A stretch of 40,220 bases of DNA from an uncultured Eubacteriales bacterium (GTDB lineage Bacteria; Bacillota; Clostridia; Peptostreptococcales; Anaerovoracaceae). This document shows, piece after piece, positions 7,755 through 15,403 of the stretch; the stretch's first letter is position 1, and each line of letters opens with the position of its first letter. The stretch spans positions 1 through 40,220 of the forward strand of contig ONJN01000224.1 in NCBI GenBank assembly GCA_900318155.1. Reading direction: 5' to 3'. A program made the position numbers and the translations under genes. The notes under the pieces were generated by a model. That model worked only from the letters and a program-made list of their open reading frames with translations, ran no database searches and was not told the DNA's origin.

Positions 7755-9065
7755 TCAGGCATTCTGATATTCCTTCTTGATTTCATATGTATTCCCATTA
7801 ACCCCGATCTGCGAACACAGCCCCGCGTTGTAATCCCTGAGATTAAAATCCGCATAGTAGCAATACTGAATGTTCATCTGCACAAGATCCATCATCCGCA
7901 GAAGACGAGTATTCTCACCCATCGCGCAGATCATAATATCGAGATAATCACGGTAAGTGTTCCCCTTATTGCTCTCCGGTTCTATGTAGTTTACGCGTTT
8001 ATTGAGTTCCAGCTCTTCGGAATCCTCTTCATTTAACTTACGAAGACCGCCTTTAACAATGGCTTCCAGGCTGACCGCCCATGAACCGGAATCCTTGACC
8101 AGCGGAACCTTCCGACCATTATATAGTTGCCTGTAATCATTCTCACTTTCCGCGAGCGCCCAGCCGGCGTCGAGCAGTTTCTGCGTCAGAACGGCTTGCG
8201 GACCGGGCGTCAGTACTTCCGCTGCTGCCAGTGTCTCCGCCTGCATTCTCGGTTCCTTTTCTATATACGCCAGGTTCATGATCTCACGCGCGGCGACAAT
8301 CCTTCTTTTTATCCCTTTTTTATTGGCGCTGTCACTCTGTTTCCCGCAAATCAAATATTCCATTTCATTCTTTAAATACCGGTTCTGTGCTGTCCCGTTC
8401 TGACCGGCATGCCCAAAATAATGGTGAATGTAGCTTACCTCAAAAGCCGTCCGCGTTCCCGTTTCATACAATTCCTCAAAGGAACCAAGATTCTTTATGG
8501 ACTCCTTCAGCGCGGACAACGATACCGTTTCCGTGGTTCCCTCTGACGGAAGCTCTGTCAGGATCACTTCGTTTCTTTTTATCTCATTTTCTGGCCGATC
8601 CGTGTCATTTCCGCCACCAACACCGCTCTCCTGATCTTCCCCGCTTTCACCGTCCGGATTCGTCTTAACCGCATCCACCGCATCTTCCGCTGCTGCGGCT
8701 TTCCCGGCAGTTATAAACTGTTTCCGGATCACCTCTGCGTTCGCCAGACTGTAATCATATAAAGAACAACGGCTCCCTTGATAATTAATATATCTTTTAT
8801 CTGCAAACGATTTTCCGGCATAATAATCGATCTTTGCGGAAACATCCTGCGGCTGCCCGTAAAACCCGAAAATCCCGTACCGCTCCAGCAGATGACGATC
8901 ATATTCGCCCAGAACTGAGGCCGTCCACACCTGCCCGAGCGACCGCACGCTGCTTTCAACCGCCTCCTTCTTTGACGCCGCGATAAACGCGCTGATCAGT
9001 GTCAGCAGTGTGACAAAGAACAACATAATCAGAACAGCTGCCGAACCTTTCTTATTCATTTCCAT
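7755..9065 (-). CDS. DUF5702-like Tad-locus protein
   Basis: A 436-residue protein with one N-terminal membrane helix and a large outside domain, of the type named DUF5702 in Clostridia tad clusters. The start at 9065 (MEMNKKGSAAVLIMLFF) is preceded by AAGGGA about 9 bases upstream; Met at 9059 is an alternative. The N-terminus resembles a pilin-type signal (KKG then hydrophobic helix), but position +5 is Leu, not Glu. Further on come the hallmark stretches EYDRHLLERYGIFGFYG and LRMMDLVQMNIQ; a low-complexity Glu/Gly/Asp section lies between about residues 135 and 180. It overlaps the tadE end by 14 bases. The molecular function is not known; position suggests a part or scaffold of the pilus. 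Confidence 0.75.
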   Translation of the reverse strand: MEMNKKGSAAVLIMLFFVTLLTLISAFIAASKKEAVESSVRSLGQVWTASVLGEYDRHLLERYGIFGFYGQPQDVSAKIDYYAGKSFADKRYINYQGSRCSLYDYSLANAEVIRKQFITAGKAAAAEDAVDAVKTNPDGESGEDQESGVGGGNDTDRPENEIKRNEVILTELPSEGTTETVSLSALKESIKNLGSFEELYETGTRTAFEVSYIHHYFGHAGQNGTAQNRYLKNEMEYLICGKQSDSANKKGIKRRIVAAREIMNLAYIEKEPRMQAETLAAAEVLTPGPQAVLTQKLLDAGWALAESENDYRQLYNGRKVPLVKDSGSWAVSLEAIVKGGLRKLNEEDSEELELNKRVNYIEPESNKGNTYRDYLDIMICAMGENTRLLRMMDLVQMNIQYCYYADFNLRDYNAGLCSQIGVNGNTYEIKKEYQNA

Positions 9066-9444
9066 TGTCCTGTATCCCTTCTCGTATCCGCACCGTCCTC
9101 GCTTCATTCAGCCCATAATAACAGCCGTCAGTATCTTTCTTCATCGTGATCCCGACAATGCCCTGCATTTTCTTTGACGTCTGCTCCTCCGCTTTCATGA
9201 TTGTGAAAACTTTTTTATTTGACCCGCCCTGCTCGACGAGGTTTTTATGTGTTTTCAGCTGTGTGCCAAGCGACAGATAATAAAACAGCATCAGCATAAT
9301 CAGCCCGAGAACCGTCAGAATAAATAACGGGATCACGATCGCGGCTTCAACGTATTCCTCGCCTCGTTTACTTTTTAATAACTTTCCGGAATGCACGATC
9401 ACACTCCGGAAACAGTCAGTTATCAACCCGTTGCGACTACCCAT
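9052..9444 (-). CDS. tadE: TadE-like minor pseudopilin
   Basis: A 130-residue protein with a TadE signature: KSKRGEEYVEAAIVIPLF, where Gly28 is the likely prepilin peptidase site and Glu33 sits at +5, followed by a roughly 20-residue hydrophobic helix and a short outer domain. TadE proteins are thought to be processed like pilins and to help start or cap the Flp fibre. The ATG at 9444 overlaps the flp stop codon (ATG and TAG share the same stretch), which points to coupled translation. Its 3' end overlaps the DUF5702-like start. An alternative GTG start nearer the signal would shorten the leader. Confidence 0.8.
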   Translation of the reverse strand: MGSRNGLITDCFRSVIVHSGKLLKSKRGEEYVEAAIVIPLFILTVLGLIMLMLFYYLSLGTQLKTHKNLVEQGGSNKKVFTIMKAEEQTSKKMQGIVGITMKKDTDGCYYGLNEARTVRIREGIQDNGNE

Positions 9445-9580
9445 TCAGCTCACTGAAGGTATTATTAATAAACTGTGTGATTTCCGATCTGAAAATGACA
9501 CCCAGCGCAATTGCCAGCGCGATCAGGATCGCAACCTGAACCATTTCCATCCCGGATTTGTTTTTTAAGAATCTGAACAT
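9437..9580 (-). CDS. flp: Flp1-like type IVb pilin (47 residues)
   Basis: A very short gene: MFRFLKNKSGMEMVQVAIL followed by a hydrophobic helix (to about residue 30) and a short polar end, NNTFSELNG. Size, position between tadC and tadE, and the basic leader ending in Gly10 fit the Flp1-like pilin, the main subunit of a Tad pilus. A GGGGG-rich ribosome binding site lies 8 or so bases before the ATG, stronger than those around it, as expected for a major subunit. Unusually, position +5 after the presumed cleavage site is Gln15, whereas type IV pilins almost always have Glu there; a Glu does occur at +2. It starts 3 bases after the tadC stop. Confidence 0.82.
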   Translation of the reverse strand: MFRFLKNKSGMEMVQVAILIALAIALGVIFRSEITQFINNTFSELNG

Positions 9581-9583
9581 AAT

Positions 9584-10606
9584 TTAACCCCCTTTTACCT
9601 GAATCACTGCCGGTGCAGCCACAATCACCGTCAGACTGACCAGCAGAATCGCCAGCGGAAACGTTAGCTTTGTTTCTGCGAGTTTTCCCTGTTCCTCCGC
9701 AGCCTGTTTTCTTTTTGTCCAAAGCATTTCACTTTCGGACTCCAGTTTCCCTGTAATATCATTTCCGCGCAGTTGATGATCTGTAATAATCCCGGCAAGC
9801 CTCGAAAGTTCCCTGATTCCGAGCCGGTTCGCCCGCTCACAGAAGACCGAAACCATCGTTTTGCCCGTATCAGCCGCCTGTTTTTGCATATCGATCAGAA
9901 TCTCCTGAAAATACCCTTTCTTCTCACGCCCGCTGTATCCGTCCGTAATACAAATCAGGGAATCGTTGACGATCATCCCGCAGTTCAACAGCATCAGCAG
10001 CTGATCATTAAACGACGGAAGCGAGCGGACGACATCATCTTCATTTTCTTTGATGCGTTTTTTCTCTTTGCTTTTCTCATTCCAGTAAAGAAGGCAGGTA
10101 AATCCCGGAATCAGCAGAATCACCGACAAAGGATTTCGTCGGCTGTTATCTTCCCAGCGCAGTACCGTTCCGTCACTGAGCGACTGAGGAAGCTCGACTT
10201 TTTTATTCTTTGAACTCTCGACCTCACTGATCGCGTTGTTCAGGACACGCTGAACCTTGTCCTCCGGCTTTTCCGCAGGATCCGTGTTTTTTTTTGCTTT
10301 CTTCCCTTTTATTGTCAGGATGATCTCTTCCGTCATTTTCACGCGGCCCTTTCTGGCAGTCACTTTCATCGGAAACGAGGCCGCTTCATCCCCGGACTGC
10401 CGGGAAAGCGCCGCTACCGATCTGCCGCTTCCCATAATGTATTTCTTACCCCCGGACAGCCCTTTGCCGGCCTGAAACGCGCCGATCATAAGCACCACTA
10501 TGGTAAGCAGCACCAGATTACGCCGATTTTTTCCTTTTTTCAGAAAATACCTGAAATCAGCGATTAATACCTTTAAATATTCCATTCCGAAAAATTCAAA
10601 CTTCAA
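9584..10606 (-). CDS. tadC: TadC-like inner-membrane platform protein (T2SS F family)
   Basis: A 340-residue membrane protein of the type II secretion F family, which with TadB forms the platform that the CpaF ATPase acts on. The F-type domain is seen in the second half (LPSFNDQLLMLLNCGMIVNDSL ... ELSRLAGIITDHQLRGNDI) with a closing membrane helix near residues 315-335. The first helix is at about 28-47. Between it and the second helix (about 158-176) is a polar segment of about 110 residues rich in Lys, Ser and Glu, which is not part of a standard TadC and would lie on the outer face. It overlaps tadB by 11 bases. The split TadB/TadC names are assigned by order. Confidence 0.8.
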   Translation of the reverse strand: MKFEFFGMEYLKVLIADFRYFLKKGKNRRNLVLLTIVVLMIGAFQAGKGLSGGKKYIMGSGRSVAALSRQSGDEAASFPMKVTARKGRVKMTEEIILTIKGKKAKKNTDPAEKPEDKVQRVLNNAISEVESSKNKKVELPQSLSDGTVLRWEDNSRRNPLSVILLIPGFTCLLYWNEKSKEKKRIKENEDDVVRSLPSFNDQLLMLLNCGMIVNDSLICITDGYSGREKKGYFQEILIDMQKQAADTGKTMVSVFCERANRLGIRELSRLAGIITDHQLRGNDITGKLESESEMLWTKRKQAAEEQGKLAETKLTFPLAILLVSLTVIVAAPAVIQVKGG

Positions 10607-11348
10607 TATCCGTTATCCTTTCGATCAAATAATATGCGGCGGCAGCGGCGGCGAGCGAGACTGTCATCAGCAGTCTTCCGAGCCAGGTGGAATATAGGCT
10701 TTCCAGATATTCCGGAGAAATAAACCTTAAAAAGACAATGATGACAAACGGCATACAGGTGATGATTCTCCCTTCAAATTTCTTCTGACTCACCATAACC
10801 GCTATTTCCTTTTTAATCGCGATTTTTTCTCCGATCATCCGCGCGCTTTTATTCAACGCGTTAATCATATCCCCTCCGGTATCCCGGCAGGCAGCGTACA
10901 CCTGCACAAAATCACTGACTTCTTCCAGCCTGCTCCGCTTCTCAAAATCACGCAATACGGCAATATCATTCCCTCTGGCTTCGGTTATTCTGTAAATCAT
11001 ATGCCGGATTTCCCGCATCATCGGTTCATCCGGCCCGTATACGGCGGAAAGTTCCTTTTCAGCACAGATCAGGCTCTCTTCCATATGCCTTCCGGTCGCG
11101 AAAAAGGCGGCGATGACACTCAGGAAATCCCGGAACTGAGTACGGAGGCGCTCTCTGCGCCTGGCACTCATCATTCTTCCATAATAAGCCAGGGCTGGTT
11201 TGTACAGAAAAACAACCGCCGCTGCCGGAATCAGACTCTTATAAAACAGAACGCCCGCAACGGAAAGAATCACACAAAGCAACGCCGCTATTTTTAATTT
11301 TTCGCCCCTGTCCGGCTGATATTGATTATATTCCGTCGACGGTATCAC
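10596..11348 (-). CDS. tadB: TadB-like inner-membrane platform protein (T2SS F family)
   Basis: A 250-residue protein with two close N-terminal membrane helices (about 18-55), a cytoplasmic helical F domain (FRDFLSVIAAFFATGRHMEESL, then YAACRDTGGDMINALNKSARMI, typical of the family), and two C-terminal helices. Together with TadC it would form the membrane platform for Flp pilus assembly. It overlaps the end of cpaF by 23 bases and the start of tadC by 11, so the set is translated as a block. Confidence 0.85.
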   Translation of the reverse strand: MIPSTEYNQYQPDRGEKLKIAALLCVILSVAGVLFYKSLIPAAAVVFLYKPALAYYGRMMSARRRERLRTQFRDFLSVIAAFFATGRHMEESLICAEKELSAVYGPDEPMMREIRHMIYRITEARGNDIAVLRDFEKRSRLEEVSDFVQVYAACRDTGGDMINALNKSARMIGEKIAIKKEIAVMVSQKKFEGRIITCMPFVIIVFLRFISPEYLESLYSTWLGRLLMTVSLAAAAAAYYLIERITDIEV

Positions 11349-12579
11349 CTCCTCTCCACATCAGTTTCTGCCGCCTGATCAGCCGGTTCCCAGTGCGGCT
11401 GAGCTGTACGCCGCCCTCTTCTGTCACAAGAAAAAGCGGATTTAAAATGTAATTCCCATCCCGGTGACCGACCAGTTCCTGAATTTCCACAACCCGCCTG
11501 ACGCCATCCGCCGTCCGCGCCAGATGAATCATGATATCAATCCCTTCAACAATCTGCGCCCGGATTGAATCCATCGGGATGTTCGCGTTCATCAGATACA
11601 TCGCCTCCAGCCGCCGCAGCATACCCTCCACGGAATTCCCGTGCCCCGTTGACATTGACCCGGCATGCCCTGTATTCATAGCCTGAAGCATGTCCAGCGC
11701 CTCTTTCCCACGGATCTCCCCGACGATGATCCGGTCCGGACGCATACGGAGACTGGTTTTAATCAACATATCCATGCTGACCTGACCGCGCCCCAGAGAG
11801 TTAGCATTATGGCACTCCATCTGTACAAGATTATCGACGTTGGTAATCATCAGCTCCCGGGAGTCCTCGATCACGATCACCCGCTCCGCCGCCGGAATGA
11901 AATCGGTCAAAGCATTAAGAAACGTCGTCTTCCCGGTCGATGTGCCACCGGAAATAAAAAGATTGAATCCATATTGAACCAGTTTCTTCAGATAATCTGC
12001 ACATTCTTCCGTCAGCGTCCCTTCTCTAACCATCTGCGCGATCGTGATTTTTTCCTTGGAGAACTTACGGATCGTCAGAATCGGACCCACAGATGTCAGA
12101 TTCCGATAAACCGCATTAACCCTTGAGCCGTTCCTGAGACGCGCGTCCAGAATCGGGTTTGTTTCATTGATTTCCCGGTGCACGCCAGCCGCGATGTTCC
12201 GGATGATCTCCTCAAGTTCCTCGATGCTCTCAAAACAGACATCCGCCCGCCGTATCCCGCAATGATCCTCAATAAACACGTGTTCCGGCCCGTTGACCAT
12301 AATCTCACTGACCGTATCATCTTCAACCAGCGGCGTCAAAACGCCCAGCCTCGTCCTGACCTTTGCGTAAATTCGCTGAATCAGCTGTTCGGATTCCGCA
12401 ACTGAAATATCCTCTTCACTCAGAATCTCTTCTTCGATCATTTCCCGGCACCATCGATCCAGATCACCGAACTCAGCCTGAAAACCACCTGTGCCGTCCG
12501 CCCGGGAAAGCTCCTCAAGCATTTTCCGGCGGATCAATTCCGTCTTTTCAGCATAAATTTTCCAGAGCCTCATCTCCAT
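11326..12579 (-). CDS. cpaF: CpaF/TadA pilus assembly ATPase
   Basis: Hexameric secretion ATPase that powers Tad pilus assembly from the cytoplasmic face. The 417 residues include an N-terminal all-alpha domain, then the core: VSEIMVNGPEHVFIE, Walker A GGTSTGKTTF at about 211-220, Asp box EDSRELMI, Walker B RIIVGEIRG at about 273-281, and the His box GHAGSMSTGH. All catalytic motifs are intact. AGGGGGG lies 6 bases before the ATG at 12579. The gene overlaps tadZ by 32 bases upstream and tadB by 23 downstream. Confidence 0.95.
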   Translation of the reverse strand: MEMRLWKIYAEKTELIRRKMLEELSRADGTGGFQAEFGDLDRWCREMIEEEILSEEDISVAESEQLIQRIYAKVRTRLGVLTPLVEDDTVSEIMVNGPEHVFIEDHCGIRRADVCFESIEELEEIIRNIAAGVHREINETNPILDARLRNGSRVNAVYRNLTSVGPILTIRKFSKEKITIAQMVREGTLTEECADYLKKLVQYGFNLFISGGTSTGKTTFLNALTDFIPAAERVIVIEDSRELMITNVDNLVQMECHNANSLGRGQVSMDMLIKTSLRMRPDRIIVGEIRGKEALDMLQAMNTGHAGSMSTGHGNSVEGMLRRLEAMYLMNANIPMDSIRAQIVEGIDIMIHLARTADGVRRVVEIQELVGHRDGNYILNPLFLVTEEGGVQLSRTGNRLIRRQKLMWRGGDTVDGI

Positions 12580-13672
12580 GACAAACCCCCCTGATTTTGT
12601 CCGTCAGCACCGCGATATCCCGCCCGTAAGAACGGTTCAGGTCAATCCGCACCGCCCCGCGCCCTTTAATGAACGCGTTCCGGTCGTAGCCGACCGCCAC
12701 ACGCCCCGGCGCGCCGCTGCCCTCCAGACCGCGCAAATCATCAGAATCCTGACCAGAAACAAAATTATGCACGCAGATCACTTTACTGGCACCTGTCCTC
12801 GTCACGATTTCCCGTTCGATTTCCTCAGCATATCCCGGCTGCATTCCCGGAAGCCCCCGCTCCACTGCAACCACATTGTGAAAATACCCTGACAGCACAT
12901 TCGATCGGCAAAGCAGATCCGGCTCAAGATCAACGATCAGATAATCGTATTTTCCGGTTTCACCGAACACTTTAAACAACTCCAGACAGACTTCATCGTT
13001 TATTTCCGCCAGAAAACGGTTAATCACCGGCATCTTCAGATAATCGGGCCCCGCAAAATCCGTTTCAATAAAACCATCAACCGGAAACCCGCCGCTCCTC
13101 TCCTGCCTCAGGTAATAAATCAGCTTCTTCAGATTCTGATCACCCCCGGAATTAAAATACCGATATGAATCATTAACCGGACAAAGGTTAATATACAGGC
13201 ATTTCTCTCCATATCGTTCTTCCAGCATATACGCGGCACTGATGGCTGCGGACGTTACGCCGCACCGGCCGGATATACCAGTAAAACCGATCACATGAAA
13301 ATCCTGCGCCGTTCTGTTTTCTATCATTTCTCCTTTAGACAGAAAAATATAATAAATCAGATAATCCGCGATCAGACTGCCCTTTTCATACTTAAAGATA
13401 CGCAGTGATTTAGAATCTCTGATCGCCGTCTCAACATCGTCAAGACCTCTGCAGGCCCCGTCAGCAGAATCAGATAAATAAATCGTCCCGCCCTCCTCCG
13501 CTCCGCTGTCTTCATCCATCAGAACGAGATCGTATTTATCTTTGTTTTCATCCAAAAGCTTCCGGCCTACGGGCAGAGAAAACTCAAACTTACTGCAGGC
13601 TTCTGCCAGCGCTTTCGCCAGTGCGCCGGCAAATCCCCTGTCTTCCAGATATATGCCGATATGAACCCTCAT
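12548..13672 (-). CDS. tadZ: TadZ/CpaE-like ParA-family protein with degenerate P-loop
   Basis: First gene of the tad operon, 374 residues. It has an N-terminal receiver-like domain (DLVLMDEDSGAEEGG, a beta-strand ending in acidic residues) and a C-terminal MinD/ParA fold (FHVIGFTGISGRCGVTS, then LYINLCPVND and YDYLIVDLEPD). TadZ proteins place the pilus machine in the cell. The deviant Walker A loop normally reads KGGxGKTT/S; here it is GISGRCGVTS, with neither signature lysine nor the catalytic one, so ATP turnover is doubtful. That is known for some TadZ proteins, which act as scaffolds. AAGGAGGG lies about 10 bases before the ATG. A weak promoter and a dyad lie upstream. Confidence 0.82.
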   Translation of the reverse strand: MRVHIGIYLEDRGFAGALAKALAEACSKFEFSLPVGRKLLDENKDKYDLVLMDEDSGAEEGGTIYLSDSADGACRGLDDVETAIRDSKSLRIFKYEKGSLIADYLIYYIFLSKGEMIENRTAQDFHVIGFTGISGRCGVTSAAISAAYMLEERYGEKCLYINLCPVNDSYRYFNSGGDQNLKKLIYYLRQERSGGFPVDGFIETDFAGPDYLKMPVINRFLAEINDEVCLELFKVFGETGKYDYLIVDLEPDLLCRSNVLSGYFHNVVAVERGLPGMQPGYAEEIEREIVTRTGASKVICVHNFVSGQDSDDLRGLEGSGAPGRVAVGYDRNAFIKGRGAVRIDLNRSYGRDIAVLTDKIRGVCHGDEALENLC

Positions 13673-13718
13673 TCGCAGGCAACCCTCCTTTCCTTACCGC
13701 TATCAGCGGCGCATTTCC

Positions 13719-13747
13719 AGCGTAACAGCTTCCCCTTATCAAGTCAA
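13719..13747 (-). promoter_or_regulatory. Possible promoter of the tad operon
   Basis: On the minus strand, TTGACT (13742-13747) and TACGCT (13719-13724) are separated by 17 bases. The -35 is good and the -10 poor, as expected for a promoter that needs help. It lies about 50 bases upstream of the tadZ start. Confidence 0.45.
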
Positions 13748-13754
13748 CCATTTA

Positions 13755-13770
13755 TTTCCATTTATGGAAA
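13755..13770. promoter_or_regulatory. Dyad operator candidate upstream of the tad promoter
   Basis: TTTCCA and TGGAAA arms around a four-base TTTA centre form a perfect 6+6 inverted repeat; the sequence CCATTTAT also recurs just to its left. It lies 8 bases upstream of the candidate -35, the usual place for an activator or a blocking repressor. No regulator gene is adjacent, so the protein is unknown. Confidence 0.4.
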
Positions 13771-13771
13771 A

Positions 13772-14050
13772 TACAGCTCACTAAAGGGATTTCATTCTTT
13801 TCCAATATGTCCTGACGCGACACCCGCATCCGACCATCGAGCGCTTGAAATACTGTGCACCTTGCAGGAAAGCATCCCTATAAAACCACGATCCGGACCC
13901 CCGGATTCCGGACACCGGACGCGACCACACATCGTGGCCGAAGCGAATGCCCGTAAATGTTACCTGCCGTCGGAAGAGACGGAGGATATCGGCGCCTCTC
14001 ATATAACCCGAGTTTCTTTGATTTTCTTAGTTTTATTTCACAAAATCACA
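13772..14050. other. Non-coding stretch between the divergent tad and ATP-grasp units
   Basis: About 280 bases with no convincing gene on either strand; the open frames here lack family features and good starts. The GC content is higher than expected for an intergenic region. One long-range inverted repeat is visible (CCACGAT 13886-13892 with ATCGTGG 13931-13937) enclosing several CCGGA/TCCGG copies, so an RNA fold or a decayed element is possible. I looked for a cyclic-di-GMP riboswitch on the minus strand, since these often control pili, and did not recognise one. Confidence 0.4.
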
Positions 14051-14052
14051 AC

Positions 14053-14081
14053 TTGACTATGATATTTATTATAGGTATACT
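14053..14081 (+). promoter_or_regulatory. Sigma-A promoter for the ATP-grasp gene
   Basis: TTGACT (14053-14058) and TATACT (14076-14081) with exactly 17 bases between them. A TATAAT (14086-14091) a little further on has no -35 at the right distance. The expected transcript starts about 75 bases before the GTG start codon. Confidence 0.75.
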
Positions 14082-14161
14082 TTTCTATAATGAAGTTTGA
14101 TAATTGGAATTTACCGGACATCAGCGTCTGATGACGGCATGAACAGAAAGGAATCAATACC

Positions 14162-15154
14162 GTGGGTAAAGCAAAATATCTTATAAAAAGTATTGCAAAT
14201 ATGCATTATAAACAGTATTTTGAGACAATTGACCTGCTTCATAAAGAGACGGGCAAGAGCAGACCGGCTATTTTTTTTGATACGATTAAATGCGCATTAA
14301 AATATCAGGCAGGCTACGTCGATTACCGTTCCGCTTCTATGTACGATCTGACTGACGAACAGAGAGCGGACGTGATCACGCGCGGCGTAAACAACCAGTA
14401 CATTGCCAAATATAACGACTTTGACTATATACACTTTTTCCATAATAAACAGGAATTCAACACCCTGTTTGCTGATTATCTGAAACGCGACTGGCTGCTG
14501 ATCACATCAGCGGATCAGCGCGATGAATTTATTGAATTCGCAAAGAATAAAGATCAGTTTATGCTGAAGCCGACTGATGGCGAAGGTGGTGAAGGCGTGC
14601 AGAAACTGCCTGCGGAAGTGGAATCATTTGACGCAAACATCGATAAGGTGCCGTTCCTTGTTGAGGAAGTGATCGATCAGGACGATACGATGGCATCGCT
14701 GAATCCGACAAGCGTTAACACGATCCGCGTACTGACCTTTGTCCAGTCGGACGGTACGTCAGAGATCGTCGGAACTTATCTGAGAATCGGCCGCGGCGGT
14801 ATCGTGGACAATTTCTGCAGCGGCGGCATGGTTACGCCGGTCGATAAAGAAACCGGTGTTGTGCACTACCCTGCCGTAAACAGCGACATTCAGGACTTTG
14901 CGACGCATCCGATCACAAATACACCGATCGTCGGTTTTAAAGTTCCATATTTTGAGGAACTGAAGCAAATGACCAAAGAGGCGGCGCTGAAAGTTCCGCA
15001 GGTTCGTTTTGTCGGCTGGGACGTCGGCATCAGTAAAAAAGGCCCTTGTCTCATAGAAGGAAACGAATACCCGGCTTACTTCTACAATTTCAAGGTTCAT
15101 CATCCGGACGGAAAAGGCTCCAAACACGTATTTGACGCCATTATCCACGACTGA
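14162..15154 (+). CDS. Sugar-transfer-associated ATP-grasp family protein
   Basis: A 330-residue soluble enzyme of the ATP-grasp fold, closest in pattern to the family named sugar-transfer-associated ATP-grasp (ATPgrasp_ST). These ligases join a carboxylate to an amine using ATP and are often found near capsule or teichuronopeptide genes. Visible parts: FMLKPTDGEGGEGVQKL (nucleotide-binding lysine and Gly-rich loop), PFLVEEVIDQDD (hinge), NTIRVLTF, and the metal site near the end, GPCLIEGNEYP. The GTG start follows AGAAAGGA at about 9 bases. It is a single-gene unit with its own promoter and terminator. The substrate is unknown. It converges on the MurT/GatD-like pair, which is also an amide-forming ligase, so a shared envelope role is possible but unproven. 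Confidence 0.8.
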   Translation: MGKAKYLIKSIANMHYKQYFETIDLLHKETGKSRPAIFFDTIKCALKYQAGYVDYRSASMYDLTDEQRADVITRGVNNQYIAKYNDFDYIHFFHNKQEFNTLFADYLKRDWLLITSADQRDEFIEFAKNKDQFMLKPTDGEGGEGVQKLPAEVESFDANIDKVPFLVEEVIDQDDTMASLNPTSVNTIRVLTFVQSDGTSEIVGTYLRIGRGGIVDNFCSGGMVTPVDKETGVVHYPAVNSDIQDFATHPITNTPIVGFKVPYFEELKQMTKEAALKVPQVRFVGWDVGISKKGPCLIEGNEYPAYFYNFKVHHPDGKGSKHVFDAIIHD

Positions 15155-15235
15155 TACATACTGCGGCAGCACGATTGTTAAAACCGGGTGAATCACGTAT
15201 GATGAGGCTGGCGCAGAAACAAAAGAAATCTTTTC

Positions 15236-15264
15236 AGGGTACCGTGAAAAATGGTGCCCTTTTT
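15236..15264 (+). terminator. Terminator after the ATP-grasp gene
   Basis: An 8-bp stem AGGGTACC (15236-15243) with GGTGCCCT (15253-15260), one G-U pair, A-rich loop, then a T5 run. Clear intrinsic terminator shape. Confidence 0.85.
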
Positions 15265-15297
15265 AATAACACGATTCCGGACAAATCATCTCCGGAC

Positions 15298-15362
15298 AAA
15301 AAAGCACCGGCGCGGGTATGGAGTGGCTGAATTCAGCATCCTCCCCTGCCGGTGAGTTTTTT
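15298..15362. terminator. Bidirectional terminator between convergent units
   Basis: CACCGGC (15305-15311) pairs with GCCGGTG (15348-15354), extended inward past one mismatch by GGG/CCC, and it encloses GGAG/CTCC and the 12-base palindrome GCTGAATTCAGC. A6 stands just left of the stem (15298-15303) and T6 just right (15357-15362), so it can stop transcription from both the + ATP-grasp unit and the - murT unit. Confidence 0.75.
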
Positions 15363-15403
15363 CATCTTCTTAAATAGTTTTCACATAGCTTTTCCAACAG
15401 CCA

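Noticed and set aside
9465..9722. Minus-strand 85-codon frame near flp
   Set aside because: It overlaps tadC and flp in another frame and encodes a Gly/Cys/Asp-rich composition typical of a shadow.
13661..14056. Plus-strand open frame in the tad upstream region
   Set aside because: No ribosome binding site, no domain, and it crosses the tad promoter and dyad.
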